Shown: piece after piece, positions 8,987-20,008 of the stretch
How positions within the stretch are numbered: the stretch's first letter is position 1
Layout: every line of letters begins with the position of its first letter
Assembly (NCBI GenBank): GCA_950295325.1
Contig: OX485805.1
Span: 58,428,758 to 58,492,757, forward strand
DNA from: Polytrichum commune
Lineage: Eukaryota > Streptophyta > Polytrichopsida > Polytrichales > Polytrichaceae
Direction: 5' to 3'
Length of the DNA stretch: 64,000 nt
Position numbers and translations under genes: made by a program
Notes under the pieces: model-generated
What the model was told of the DNA's origin: nothing
Database searches by the model: none
The model's input: only the letters and a program-made list of their open reading frames with translations

Positions 8987-9944
8987 TCTGCCCCAATATG
9001 CTACGCCCCCGTGGTCGACGGCCCTTCCCGTCCCCTCTCGCCCCCTGCCTCCCCTTCCTGCGACGTCACGGACTTCCAAATGCCATCCCTCTACCACTTC
9101 TCGGCGGTCGACGCGGCCTCGGCCGTGGATTACTCCCGCGACGACGGTGTCGTCAACAGCCCACCCCCGCACTTGTCGCCCGCGCCTACGCCCCGTCGCC
9201 CTCCCCCCTCTCCAAGGAGAAACGGACGCTCGTTCGTTTGGGGCACCTCTCGCCCTCTAGGGACGACGGTGTCGCTCGTCGTGGGCCGAGCCGGCGTCTC
9301 CGCATGGACTTTGCCCCCGCCGACTCCGTTCCTCCCCCCGCAACGTCCTCCGCGATCGTGGGCCCTCCAGGCCTCGACTCCCCCCAGCCATCCAACAGTG
9401 CAATAGTTCCATCGGCTCTGGATGCTCCCGTCGACGCCCCCCTCGTTCCCACCGTTCCCCGCATGGACGTCCCCAAAGCCAAGGTGCCCTCCTCAACCCT
9501 AAACCCCTTTCCCGCTTTTGCTTTGCTTGTCTTCCGTGTGCGTGCCGTTCTCTTTACGAGCGCCCATCCCAAACCGCCCTCATTATTTTCCCCACTCCAT
9601 TCCCATTCTTATCTTCCTATGACGTTGTTTCGCAGGTGGCTACCCGCTCGCTTGGTGCCCGGCCCTCCTCCACGTCCTCCTTGGATAGGCACGCCCTCAA
9701 GGCCGCATCTTCCGAGTCCGATCGTTGTCTGGCCCTCCGGAGAAGCGCAAGACGTTCCCTTTCGCAAACGCCCTCGTATTCTACTTATAATACCACCTCG
9801 TACAATTCGGGAGCGCGTCCTGAAACATGCAAGAACAACACATATTCCTGTCCAGGCAACACACAAGGATATAGTCGTGGGCCTGAGATTTTTAGAGCCA
9901 TGGAGGCAGCCAAAAAAAAGGACTTAGCCGCAAAAAAAAAATAG
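8987..9944 (+). CDS. Gene 2, left copy: spliced gene of unknown function
   Basis: I do not recognise this protein. A pyrimidine-rich acceptor (cttgcccatag) precedes 8987, and the right copy has the same site. Candidate exon 8987-9483 starts with a frame reading SAPICYAP then DFQMPSLYHFSAVDAA. Its 3' part is best in another frame (SSAIVGPPGLDSP to MDVPKAK), so both copies seem to hold a frameshift or small unseen intron between about 9140 and 9300. Intron 9484-9635 has GT...AG ends. Exon 9636-9944 is the most secure part: 102 codons ending in a lysine-rich AAKKK tail. It has exactly the same length in the right copy. The protein is Ser/Pro/Arg-rich and low in complexity. It lies 113 bp after the phosphatase stop, same strand. 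Confidence 0.5.
9222..9237. repeat. ACGAACG palindrome in gene 2
   Basis: ACGGACGCTCGTTCGT, one mismatch from the family consensus, inside the gene 2 exon. The right copy has it at 25321-25336. Confidence 0.65.
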
Positions 9945-10346
9945 TGGGTCGGACTAATGTGACTAGAAGCGTACTAGTGGGACGGACTCCCTAAATGGGC
10001 TTAGGTGTAGAACATATTTAAGTGCTTACTTTCTATGCTATTCCAAGTTACTCAAGACATTGATGGTATTTCCATTATAATTGTATTTCAATCCCAATTA
10101 ATTCATTCAACTTCCATTCATTCTTCGCATCTTCCCTTCCATTCATAACGAGTTGTCATTTCATACGCAACTATTTTCATGTATGCCTCACATTTTTGTT
10201 CACTTTCATGCCTTTATGTATAATAATAGTAGCATACCATTATACATATGGGATTTTTAGTCGTCATTACTGGTCCAATTTTGAAATGTGCATCCTTATA
10301 TAGTCTCATAATCAACAAAAAGTCTCCAATTACCGAATATAGTGTT
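9945..10346 (+). other. 3' flank of gene 2
   Basis: AT-rich DNA conserved with 24603-24263 in the right arm. Likely 3' UTR and trailing sequence of gene 2. No gene seen. Confidence 0.5.
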
Positions 10347-11118
10347 AATATTGATGGGATTCAAAAGATGATGTCAACCACCGGTTCTATCCGAAATGGC
10401 CAAATTGTCCAAAATTACCTAAATACTAGTTGATGTTCAAGGATTGGGGGATTAACCTTAGCTCAATCCATGACTATTTGGTTCAAGCACCTACTAGGGG
10501 CTTCTATCCAACCCTTGTAGAAGCTTGTACAAGTTACACACATAATCTAGTAAAAATCTGCTTGGTCTATGAGATTGATTCACAATATATTAAAAACAAG
10601 CTAACAAAAGGGTAAGCTTTACAAGCTTTAAATATGATCCATTATGACGATAAGATAGATATGTGTGGAAAAATATTCAAGTAAAATAGGACCAAGACCA
10701 AGACCTAGACCAAAATCACAACATGTCGAATTATATGATAGCACATGTATACCATATAAAACATGTAAAGACCCATTAACTTCAATCAAGCATCTCAAAA
10801 GGACAAGGATTTTTAAATAAAGATGAATCTTCATAAATCAAACTTAGATTTTCCTAAACTATCTTGGTCATAACTCTCCCTTACATAAACAAAGCATGTG
10901 AAAAGAGAGTTCCGAAAGAATAACCATCATGTGGGACCAAATTCTTTATTCTTAACTACACCAAATACAAGGCATGACTTTGTGACACTTTAAATGTCGT
11001 ACCACAAAATCTCCTTGTTGGGATGTTAGCAAGATTGACCAGCATTCGCCAAAACTAGTAGACCTAAGTTATATGAAGAAGCCGGTAAGACTTAGACCAT
11101 ACCCGAAGGTCTAGTAAA
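10347..11118 (+). repeat. 0.77-kb direct repeat, copy 1
   Basis: Nearly identical to 63008-63773, same orientation, sharing everything from AATATTGATGGG to GGTCTAGTAAA. It contains a 61-codon frame at 10430-10615 that is conserved in both copies, but so is the rest, so coding is not implied. Its left edge coincides with the end of the phosphatase module. Confidence 0.9.
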
Positions 11119-12402
11119 CACCTACCCCATATAAGTGCGCTATACGTTTAGGGCTGATTACTCTAAGTTAATCCCTCTAAACTAAGTTACTTCATAGTCT
11201 CTGAATCCAATCCCGGGATCAAATCCTGTTCTAAAACAATTTTTTGAACTGTGTATGTACAAGGAGTTCATAACATTTTCACCATCAGCTTACACAGTTT
11301 CTATAACTTAAAAAAGCTTGAAAATTTGAGTGAAGTGTGATTATTTTGAAGCCCTTCACATTGAAATGCATGTGCACACTTCAAACTTGAACACTGGTCG
11401 TAAGTCTCCACATGATAAATACACCTATGACCTTCTTTAATTAACCACACAAACACAATTACCTCAAGTTTTTTGTCAGGCCTTGTTGTTAATTTAAAGA
11501 GGATTTCACAACATACTACACTAATTATTCCAATTAGTGGGGGTGGGTTAAAAGTGAGTGTGGGAAATCTAGTGAAGGTGATATTGAATTTTTTTAAACC
11601 TATGAAATTAGTGCCACCATAAGATCTAGGAAGCATTGTTCGTCCCATCACTATTCATTGAAAATATTATTCATAGCAACATTATTCACTAAAAGCACCA
11701 GCATTATTCACAACATTCATACTCTTCATATTGGCATCAGTTTCTTCCTATTATCTAAGTTATATCCCATAAATTTAAGATGGTGGAGGCCCCTATTATA
11801 TGCTAAATATAGCACCAAATTTCAACCTTAGGACTAAGTAATGTTATGCTAACAAGGATGTGTTTGCATTTTTATTTATTTAAATCATCACTCTACAAAC
11901 ATCTTAGAAAATGCATTAATTTTCTTGAAATGTATGGTAAATGATCATGTATTCATAAATTTGGTATCATAAATTGCAACGATCACTAATTTTGAGACTT
12001 CACAAAATAGTGCGTGTCTTGGGAATTAGTGTAGCATGTACACCTTTTGCACCTATTAATATGGTTTACCATTTGAATTAACATTTTGCTATAACTTTTT
12101 AACAATGATATCACCTTTCACCTAGATAACATAAATAGCCAATATGCACATCAAGCAACATAACAAAAAGTACTCCGAGTCGGCTAAAAATTTATTTAAA
12201 ATTTATTTAAATTTAAATTCTACAATTTTACAATTTTAATAAAAACTAGTAAAAAGTTACAGCAGCATGTAACTCCAAATGGTAAACCACAATAGTAGGT
12301 ACTAGGTGTAAAAGGACCTGTAGTTTTTTTTAATCTCCATATAAACATACTATGGGGTTTTTTTTTGAAATGTGAAGATTGTAGTATGTCCAAATCCAAC
12401 CC
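11119..12402. other. AT-rich intergenic DNA
   Basis: No gene, RNA or element recognised. Open frames here are short and have no recognisable content. Confidence 0.4.
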
Positions 12403-12405
12403 TAA

Positions 12406-12990
12406 GGGCCACTTCACACACAAGGCTGAAGGCCCCTGACCATGGCAATGTAAGAGCTCTCATTGGTCGAAAAGGCGGAGACCGTCCAAGTTCACTTCAC
12501 ACTAGGAGGTGAAGGCCTAAATGCCAAAGAAAAGTTCGTGAATGAAAAGTCTACATGGAGTCCTACATGGCAAGTTATTGATAAGGGTGCATGGTCTACC
12601 GGAATTTGTGTCAGGCCCACCTCTTAGAGGTGGGCTTCACAAAAATTCCGGGAGACCATGACTTTTTTTAATCTTTTTCCAGCACGACAGATTTCAAGGC
12701 AGATTCCAAAACATATTCCAGGACACACAAACACCACCAAGTAATTCTCTTAAATTGATAAAGTTTGAGACATATTGAATTAAACCAAATCCTCCCCACT
12801 TTTTCCGCCAACAAAATATGCAATGGTCCCGCAACATGGTCCATCCTCACTTCACACTGTGACACTATGCTTGAGGGCCCGTGACTACATAAAACGGCTT
12901 TCCCAGCACCCATGGTACAGCCTTTGGATGAGAGTCAAGGGTCCTCACCATTACAAGGTCACAGCTCTTGGCTCATGTGTGAAGTGGCCC
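12406..12990. mobile_element. Tourist/Harbinger-like MITE candidate
   Basis: Ends are GGGCCACTTCACACA at 12406 and its reverse complement ending at 12990, flanked by TAA at 12403-12405 and 12991-12993. A 3-bp TAA duplication and GGG/GGC ends fit the PIF/Harbinger superfamily. No transposase inside, and the 585-bp length suits a non-autonomous element. Similarity between the ends extends, with mismatches, for about 45 bp. Confidence 0.6.
12590..12660. repeat. 71-bp near-perfect foldback
   Basis: Two arms of about 35 bp, beginning CATGGTCT and meeting at CACCTCTTAGAGGTG, with a few mismatches. An RNA from either strand would form a long hairpin. It lies inside the Tourist-like element. Confidence 0.8.
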
Positions 12991-13390
12991 TAACATTTTC
13001 ATGTTCAAACTACGGTCCCTTTAGCCAGGTGCCTTGCGTCTAAAACGTGCAGACAAGGTGTCAGTACATTAGTTGATGCTTTAGAATCCCAGACTCACCG
13101 GTGCTACTGTTTTTGACACAATAGAAGGCCGATAGTCTACTTAGAGTGAGTCTCATGACCACGAAAGGAGCAAAAAATGCAGACCTGGGAATTTGACATG
13201 GTATTACAGACTCCATCTTATTTATGACAAACTTCGACGAAAGTGGCCATAAAGAGGGAGAGCACCTTAGGAAGCCCCATCATTACAAAGCAGCCTGCAC
13301 AAACGCACTTCATTGCTGACTTTCACATTTCACCTATTCCTCAGTTTTTTACTAAGACTGTTCCAACTGTGGAAAGAAACTATTTCCTTC

Positions 13391-13433
13391 TATATATATA
13401 TATATATATATACATATATATACATATATGCTT
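13391..13433. repeat. TA-rich microsatellite
   Basis: A run of TA dinucleotides with interspersed CA. Confidence 0.85.
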
Positions 13434-13502
13434 ATTTACACCTAACACATGCATGGGACCGTGTAGATTGTGAACCAAATGGAATCACCACAGTCCAGTC
13501 TC

Positions 13503-13640
13503 GGGGCCACTTCACACACGAGCCAAATGCCGTGACCATGAGATTGTGAGAGCCCATAAGAAAGTGTCCCAAGGCCGTCCCAACACACCTCCAACATCAT
13601 GTAGTGTGGTCAAGCACCCTCAAGTGTAGTGTGAAGTCAT
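13503..13640 (+). repeat. Partial second copy of the Tourist-like end
   Basis: GGGGCCACTTCACACACGAGCC at this site matches the left end of 12406-12990 and is followed by similar words (GTGACCATG, GTGAGAGC). No matching right end was found. Confidence 0.5.
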
Positions 13641-14339
13641 ATGTGACCAGGTCCTTAACCACAACCATATTGTTGTTGTTCACTACATCTCAAATCATAA
13701 ACTCATCACCGAAATTGGCTGGTGGTCAACTTATCCCAATCCCTAGAGATAACAGACTATGTCATTTTTACTCTTACAATGTAGGTGAAAACGAGGCACA
13801 ACACCATGTTTGCATATCCCATGTATAACTCCATGAGAGAATCTAAGTTTCATGAACCTCTATCTTAAAATGCAGTACTAGGTATGTCTTTCTTCCAATT
13901 GGACCATCAAATGGATATCAACCTCTATCTCACAAAAGCCAATCATTGCGCTCCATTACTATAGATAATTAGCCTAATATTGACACCATTGACATTGCAC
14001 TTAATATAGTCCCATCCCCTATAGGCCTTTTCCCAAGCCCCCTGCAGACATTTAAATCAAGTTCATTAATAGTTTAAAAAAAAAACCAATAACACTCGGG
14101 CATTGCCATGAACGCAATCACCCGGTTGCGTCCTTGGGCGTCCAAGTAGAGTTACGTTACCCCTGGGACCTGGACAGAGGCCGGCTTCCGTGGACATGAC
14201 TTGGCACGTAACCTGAGACCAGACCTGAAATAGGACCTCGGGTTGGGATGTGGGAGTAAGGAGCCCCCCGGACCGACACCGACTCCGGTGACCGTGTTCC
14301 GACGGGACTGTGTCGCCCAAATTTGTCAACTCCATGCTC

Positions 14340-14568
14340 TCGCGCGCGCTCTCTCTCTCTCTCAAACTCACAACAACAAGTTAATACGCGACTTCCTAAT
14401 GATCTTTCTCTCTTGCCTACATTGTCTGCCATCTCACCACGTAATAAATACCAATCTCGGACTACCCACTCCCCACACTCAACATCAATCTCCTCATCCA
14501 ACTCTCTTGCTGGCATTCTTCACCAACCTCTCCATCGACCTCTCTCTCTCTCTCTCTCGACGTATACA
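14340..14568 (+). promoter_or_regulatory. Possible promoter/5' UTR of gene A
   Basis: Two CT microsatellites (14348-14363 and 14540-14560) flank a CACGTAATAAATA word at 14438-14450 that could act as a TATA box. Pyrimidine-rich leaders are common in plant promoters. A GC-rich block lies just upstream (14090-14330). This is inference only. Confidence 0.25.
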
Positions 14569-15173
14569 AGGTGATCATCTACGCAGTGGGGCTTAGTTTC
14601 TGTCATCTCTCTTGCAGATTTTGACGGGACTTTTGGACGTTCATGAATCACCGGCTGTTGATTCAAGTACAACAATCTGTAGCAAGTCTTAGAGCGTCTG
14701 TCATGAGGACCCATGGATCAGTTAAGATAAGAGTCTACTTAGATTGGTTGGGTCAGTTTGAAGAGCATTTATGGCGGGACTGGATGAGAGTACTCATTCT
14801 GATCAATAGTTTGTAAGCAAATGGTGTTAGTGATCTCGCAAGAATATTAATGTGTGGTCGATGGAGGACATATATATGCTTGAATAATTAAGTCTGAGCT
14901 AGTAATCAGGGAACTTAGATTTGAAATGTTTTGAATTGGAATAGTGAAGCCGGTCATTTGAGCTTGACATGAATGTATGGGTCATGTCCACTCACCAGGC
15001 CTAGTATCATAACCTGCTGGCTCAGTGAGTGATTTGAATTTCTGTATAGTTAGTTTCACTCAAGATGGTGCATTGAAAATGAAACAAGAAACGCATGCTG
15101 CGTGGGAAAATATAATTTTCATGGTAAGGGATTGCCAGTTCAGTTGATGATCTGTTGTTTTTTTTTTATGCAG

Positions 15174-15319
15174 GAACACTCATTCTCAGGGAGGTTGTTA
15201 TCTACAACCGGTGGAAATATTTATACATCATCTTCACGACATTAGACTTGTTGGACGCACTTTCAGTAAATTCGACGTGACTTTCCAAGAGATACATCAT
15301 GGCTCAGTCCTTGCAATCG
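15174..15319 (+). CDS. Candidate upstream exon of gene A
   Basis: Preceded by a long T tract and TGCAG, followed by GTAGGT. One frame is open throughout and reads like a folded protein (VEIFIHHLHDIRLVGRTFS). It ends in phase 1 whereas the next supported exon begins in phase 0, so a missing small exon or another donor is needed. Confidence 0.35.
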
Positions 15320-15680
15320 GTAGGTCCAATGTCCATACATGTCCACATGAATTCTAGACAAATAATTAGTTGATGCTTAGACTTCTGCTTAATATATTCA
15401 TGAGGAACGTTTCTACCTTCTCGATTGAATGTCAAGCTTTTAAGCTCTAATTGCTCCAGTGAGCCATGGGATCAAATTCATGCAACATATATCGATCCCA
15501 TGCAGCTCCTGCATCAATTTAGTAGATCCTGTTTTGTGAAGTAAATGTTATTCTGCCTAGATGAGGTTGTGGCGATTGAAAGGTGCTCGCTAGTAGTATG
15601 TAGACTCATTATACAAAAGTATGACTCCCAGTGGATTATCAAAACAGAGCATCTCACAATTTGTGGCTTGTTGCGAACAG

Positions 15681-16422
15681 TGGTGGGCGAATGATGCTCC
15701 CCCAAGCTATATGGCTCAAGCTACAGAGGAGTACGGCAGCACTCGGGTAAAATCTTGACTCAAGCTTTAGACTCCATCTATAAGTTCCATACTCAAAATC
15801 CTAGATTTAAAGTCTTAGTTTCCATATTAAATTCCAGTCACCAGTTGTGTATTAGAGTTTACTGAGCCTTAATTTTGGGCAGACCGTGGCTGTGAGGAAA
15901 TTTGGAATTTGATCTGTTCCTGGTGGTAAGATTCATACTGAAACTGTGCTAAAATATTTTGAGTGCAGACTGAAGTTACAATTTCCACAACAATCACTGA
16001 CAGGCAGTTGGAGAGTATCAAGATGGCATTTACAGGTAAATTACTTCTGTGCCATATCCATGGTAAAATTAAACAAATATTAATTGCACAAGTTGCATAT
16101 CAGGCAGAAAATTTAGGAAGAGAAAAAATCACGAGACTTACATTACAAATTGACTGTTATGCGATGTGTTGTGCACTTGTTGTGCGTTATAATTAGGACA
16201 TAATGTTTCATTAGTTTATCAAGTGCTTCATATGCAAGAGATTACAGACACTCAATTTACAAAACAAATGGTTCCTCATGCAATGGAAGTGGCATAAATT
16301 GGTGTGCAGACTTCACGTTTAAACGAACGCAAAACAACGCCATTCGCATATCCGGTTATGAACCTGAAGTGCTCCTCAGTGCTTTTCGGCAATATGACCA
16401 AAACGCACGACTGGTTAATTAA
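15681..16422 (+). CDS. Gene A: small spliced gene, paralogue of gene B
   Basis: I do not recognise the family. Three exons are supported by splice signals and by comparison with gene B (minus strand, 57288-58717): 15681-15746 (22 codons, phase 0 at both ends, ends YGSTR), 15969-16035 (22 codons plus one base, ITDRQLESIKMAFT), and 16310-16422 (ends ISGYEPEVLLSAFRQYDQNA, then LVN and TAA). Introns are GT...AG. In gene B the corresponding exons have the same phases, and the last exon reads ITISGYDQGVL...IIKKYDRNA. Two diverged copies with matching exon phases are good evidence of a real gene. The 5' exons are unknown. A further candidate exon at 15174-15319 has good splice sites and an open frame (HLHDIRLVGRTFSKFD), but its phase does not join 15681 directly. 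Confidence 0.55.
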
Positions 16423-16735
16423 CTTCGTTGATCCTGTTTTAGAAAATAGTCATTTGAGAAGTACAAAACTAACCTGATGGTGGAGACAACCCCCTACTTG
16501 AAGAAATCTTACACCAAAAATTTTATCTTGACCGATTTGGACTTTGATGATGGTGGTCATGACCATTGCTCCCGCGTATTTTCAATACACTTTGTTCCTC
16601 AAGAATATCATTTATACATAGGATCCCAATTTACCTAGCGGTTCTCCAGGCTTGATATGTAAACCCCGCTTAGGTTTTAGACCCGTTTGAGTATGTTTTT
16701 TGGTTCAGGATTACTAAACCTAGCTAGCTGCACAT

Positions 16736-16850
16736 CCATGTAGGTCTAAGACATCCATTCTTTTACAGGCCATTGCATTATTACTTTACATCCACATTCA
16801 TGTAGGTCTAAGACCCATTCTTTTACAGGCCTTTTCATTACCACATTTTT
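16736..16850 (+). repeat. Tandem duplication of about 60 bp
   Basis: The word CATGTAGGTCTAAGAC...CCATTCTTTTACAGGCC occurs twice head to tail with small changes. Non-coding. Confidence 0.7.
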
Positions 16851-16859
16851 TCTATCAGC

Positions 16860-19310
16860 CATTTGCAGATTGGTATTTTAGATAATCAAGTAGCCTGGTA
16901 GTTGAAGCTCAAGTTCTGCGGCACTACATATATTGCGCACTTGGGAGACTGTAAAGCTAATAATTTGAAAGGCAGTTTTTGGCCTCAAAAGCTTGTGTAT
17001 AAGCTCTTGTGTATTCAAGTTTTTGGCCTCATTTGCACCATTCTGAATGGCCACTGAGTGACTAAAATGAGCGATTTTGATTAATTGCAATGGCACCTCT
17101 GAAATTTTCATCAACTATCACAAAGTTAAAGTACTCCTAAGTCTAGCAATCAGTGCAATTTCTTCATGAAATCTGTCACTTTTCACAAATAGATCTTTCT
17201 AAATTGCAAAAAAGGATATTTTAGTTATCTTTGATGAGTCAATTGCAACCATCACATCCTGGACATCAATCAAACGTAGACTTTAAAGGCATGCACTCTA
17301 AATCAAAATTGGAGCATTGAATGATGAAAAACTTCAAACTTGGAATTCCCTTAAGATAAAAGGCCCATAAAAGCAACAGAAAAACCCTTGTAATTTTATA
17401 AGACTATTCTCCTCACAATAACAATAATATTTGTTGTTGTTGTTGTTGTTGTTGTTGGAAGGAGAAGAAGTAATTTTTTAGTGCACCACAAATGTTTAGA
17501 GGAAAATTATCATGTAAACATTATACAACGATAAAATAACTAATAATTAAGTTAAACTAGATTAAGTCCAAGTCCACAATAATAACATGTTAAAGATTCT
17601 ATAATAAGATCCTTTGATAGGATTGTATGATAAGATCCATCAATAGAATACACAAATTTGATAATTTTTATTATAATTTATCTTGAACTTCTAATTATCT
17701 ATATTTAACATTAAATAAATACATATATATAAAATTTTCATCATATTTTAGTAGCATAACATTCAAGTAATCATTGAGGACCTTTCACAAATCTCCCTTG
17801 AATTTAGGTGTAATAGTATTGTATCCACAAATTTTCCCATATTAAAATTAAAACTACCAAAAAAATCCAGATTGTGGGAACATGTCCAAATTTACTTAAT
17901 TATGAATCAATTATGTCGTGATAACTACACGACTGCTTTATTTTCATATTATGTGTTGCATTATACTAAGTACTATCGTAAATAAACACCTATGTATCCT
18001 TCAATAATACATATAACTTAGATTCTATGATTCTATGATTACATTATATACCACTATATATATATATATATAATATTACCATGTTCCTTGTCACAAAGAT
18101 ATTAATGCGTTTTTTTCCTTAATTCCTACCCTAACCCCTAAACCTTGTAAATAAATCATTTAAAAAGGAAACTTGTCCACAAGTTCCATGTAACTACTTG
18201 TCATTAATAGGGGGGGGGGGGGGGAAGGGGCTATGAAATGTTTGGGAGTGTCCAAAATTCATTATAGAAGTTTGGCCAATATATATAGACGGACATTGAA
18301 GCAATGTCTAGGGAGTTTTGTGGGCATCATCCGTCAAGATCCGAGTGATTCTAAGTCCAACCAGTTACATGCTAACATCTTCCAGTTTTTTCTTTATGAA
18401 TTTGAGTTATGTTTTGTAGATTCCTCTAGAATGATCGGTAATTATCCTTAAGTCTTGAATCTCGACCGGTTGTTTCTCAAACTCAACTACAGTAGTCCAT
18501 CTACAACCAGTAGGTCGGTTTTCCCCATCCATTGCATGGAACGCCTGAGTTGAGGCACTGTGGCAAAGAAGATTAATTCAAGAAACAAGGAGAATTCAAC
18601 ATTGGTTCCCTGTTTAGTCATAGTCAATATTCTCCAACCTCCTCATGTACAAAGTTCGTTGACCAGGATCTGGACTACAGAACAGGACATGGCTGGGGAC
18701 CTCGAAAGGAACCTCGACCCACCTGGATTCTGAACTTTGAAGATTCATGCCCCCATCACACCAATGTTTCTGTCCATTTCTGGTCGTGAAATGGCTAGGG
18801 ACCAGCCATTTTTTTTGGCATTTTTTAAATTTCAGACGGGTGGCACAGAAGTGTGGATGAAGTTCGTTGTAGTGGCTAAAGCATGTTTTTCTAAAGTAGT
18901 TTTCTTTTTAGAATTATATGTTTCATTTTTCACTGTTTGGCTACATGACGTAAATCACAATAGTACAAATAGGGCGATAGGCATCTTGGATTCATTGCTC
19001 ATGTAGGCGATAATGCATTAAAAAATGTCATTAAATTGGCAACAAGCCTTCAAATACATTGTGCACATTGGCGAGTATTTAAAACCAATTGCTAAAAAAA
19101 TTTCTAAAAACTTCTATCATCTAAATTCTAATGAATTAAATAAAGTCCTCTCAGACGAGGCCTCTGCTGTTGTATACAAGGATCTTCCACCTCCAGTAAC
19201 CAGACTCCAATGGTGACTTCCAAAAACATCAAAATTGCCAACTACAAAACCATGACACAAAACTGCGACGGATGAACAAACCAACAGGTTTGGAGTCTGG
19301 GAAGTTAACA
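16860..19310. other. AT-rich intergenic DNA with microsatellites
   Basis: No gene recognised. Holds a (GTT)n run at 17431-17457, a (TA)n run at 18055-18072 and a 15-G run at 18210-18224. A frame at 18737-19006 has no recognisable motif. Confidence 0.4.
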
Positions 19311-19319
19311 CTCACAAGG

Positions 19320-19745
19320 ACACACAATTGAACAGCAAGCTAATTGAACAACAAAGATACAAAGATACAAAGATTAGATTACAGCCAACAACTAATCAAC
19401 CAGCAGCTAATCAACCTGAAGCTAATCAACCAGCACCTAATGAACCTGAAGCTAATCAGCCAGCAACTAATCAAGCTGAAGCTAATTGAACAGCAAGCTA
19501 ATCAACCAGCAAGCTAAGCAACCAGCAAGCTAAGCAACCTGAAGCTAATTGAACAGCAAGCTAATTGAACCAGCAAGCTAATCAACCAGCAAGCTAATTG
19601 AACAGCCCCCTAATTGAACAGCAAGCTAATTGAACAGCAAGCAAGCTAATTGAACAACAAACTAATTGAACCAGCAAGCTAATCAACCAGCAACCAGCAA
19701 ACTAATCAACCAGCAAGCTAATAATCAATAACCAGCAACTACATA
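19320..19745 (+). repeat. Minisatellite array 1 beside hAT
   Basis: Imperfect tandem copies of a roughly 16-bp unit, AGCTAATCAACCAGCA and variants (AGCTAATTGAACAGCA). The same unit, same strand, forms array 2 at 21547-21915, on the other side of the main hAT exons. Confidence 0.85.
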
Positions 19746-20008
19746 AAAAATATGCATGCGAAAAAACCTTTTGATGGAACCCTATTTACATTGGCCATGG
19801 AGCCATAACGGCAGCAAGGAACCTCTGACCAACAAGCACTCATAAGTTGCAATCATAAATCCCCCCCCAAAAAAAAACATTCATGGAGGTGGAATTCCAA
19901 GTATACCCAACATCAAAGAGCCTAGAATGTCATCATTGAGGAATGTTGAAACTCGTACATAATTCCTTGTACATACTAGGAACCAATTACATATTAGATT
20001 GCAACGAG

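Larger units (their letters stand above)
6855..10346 (+). repeat. Left arm of inverted duplication (phosphatase module)
   Basis: This stretch, apart from the solo LTR at 7567-8538, reappears on the minus strand as 56810-55227 plus 26168-24263. It covers the upstream palindrome cluster, both genes and their 3' flank. Homology starts abruptly at TGTATTATG (6855) and ends at ATATAGTGTT (10346). No clear terminal repeats or target duplications mark the ends. Confidence 0.9.

Noticed and set aside
8883-9260. Large overlapping frames across gene 2
   Set aside because: GC-rich DNA keeps all three frames open here. Only the segments next to good splice sites and with normal composition were kept.
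19320-19745. CRISPR-like array
   Set aside because: The units are contiguous with no unique spacers and lie beside a eukaryotic hAT transposon; it is a minisatellite.
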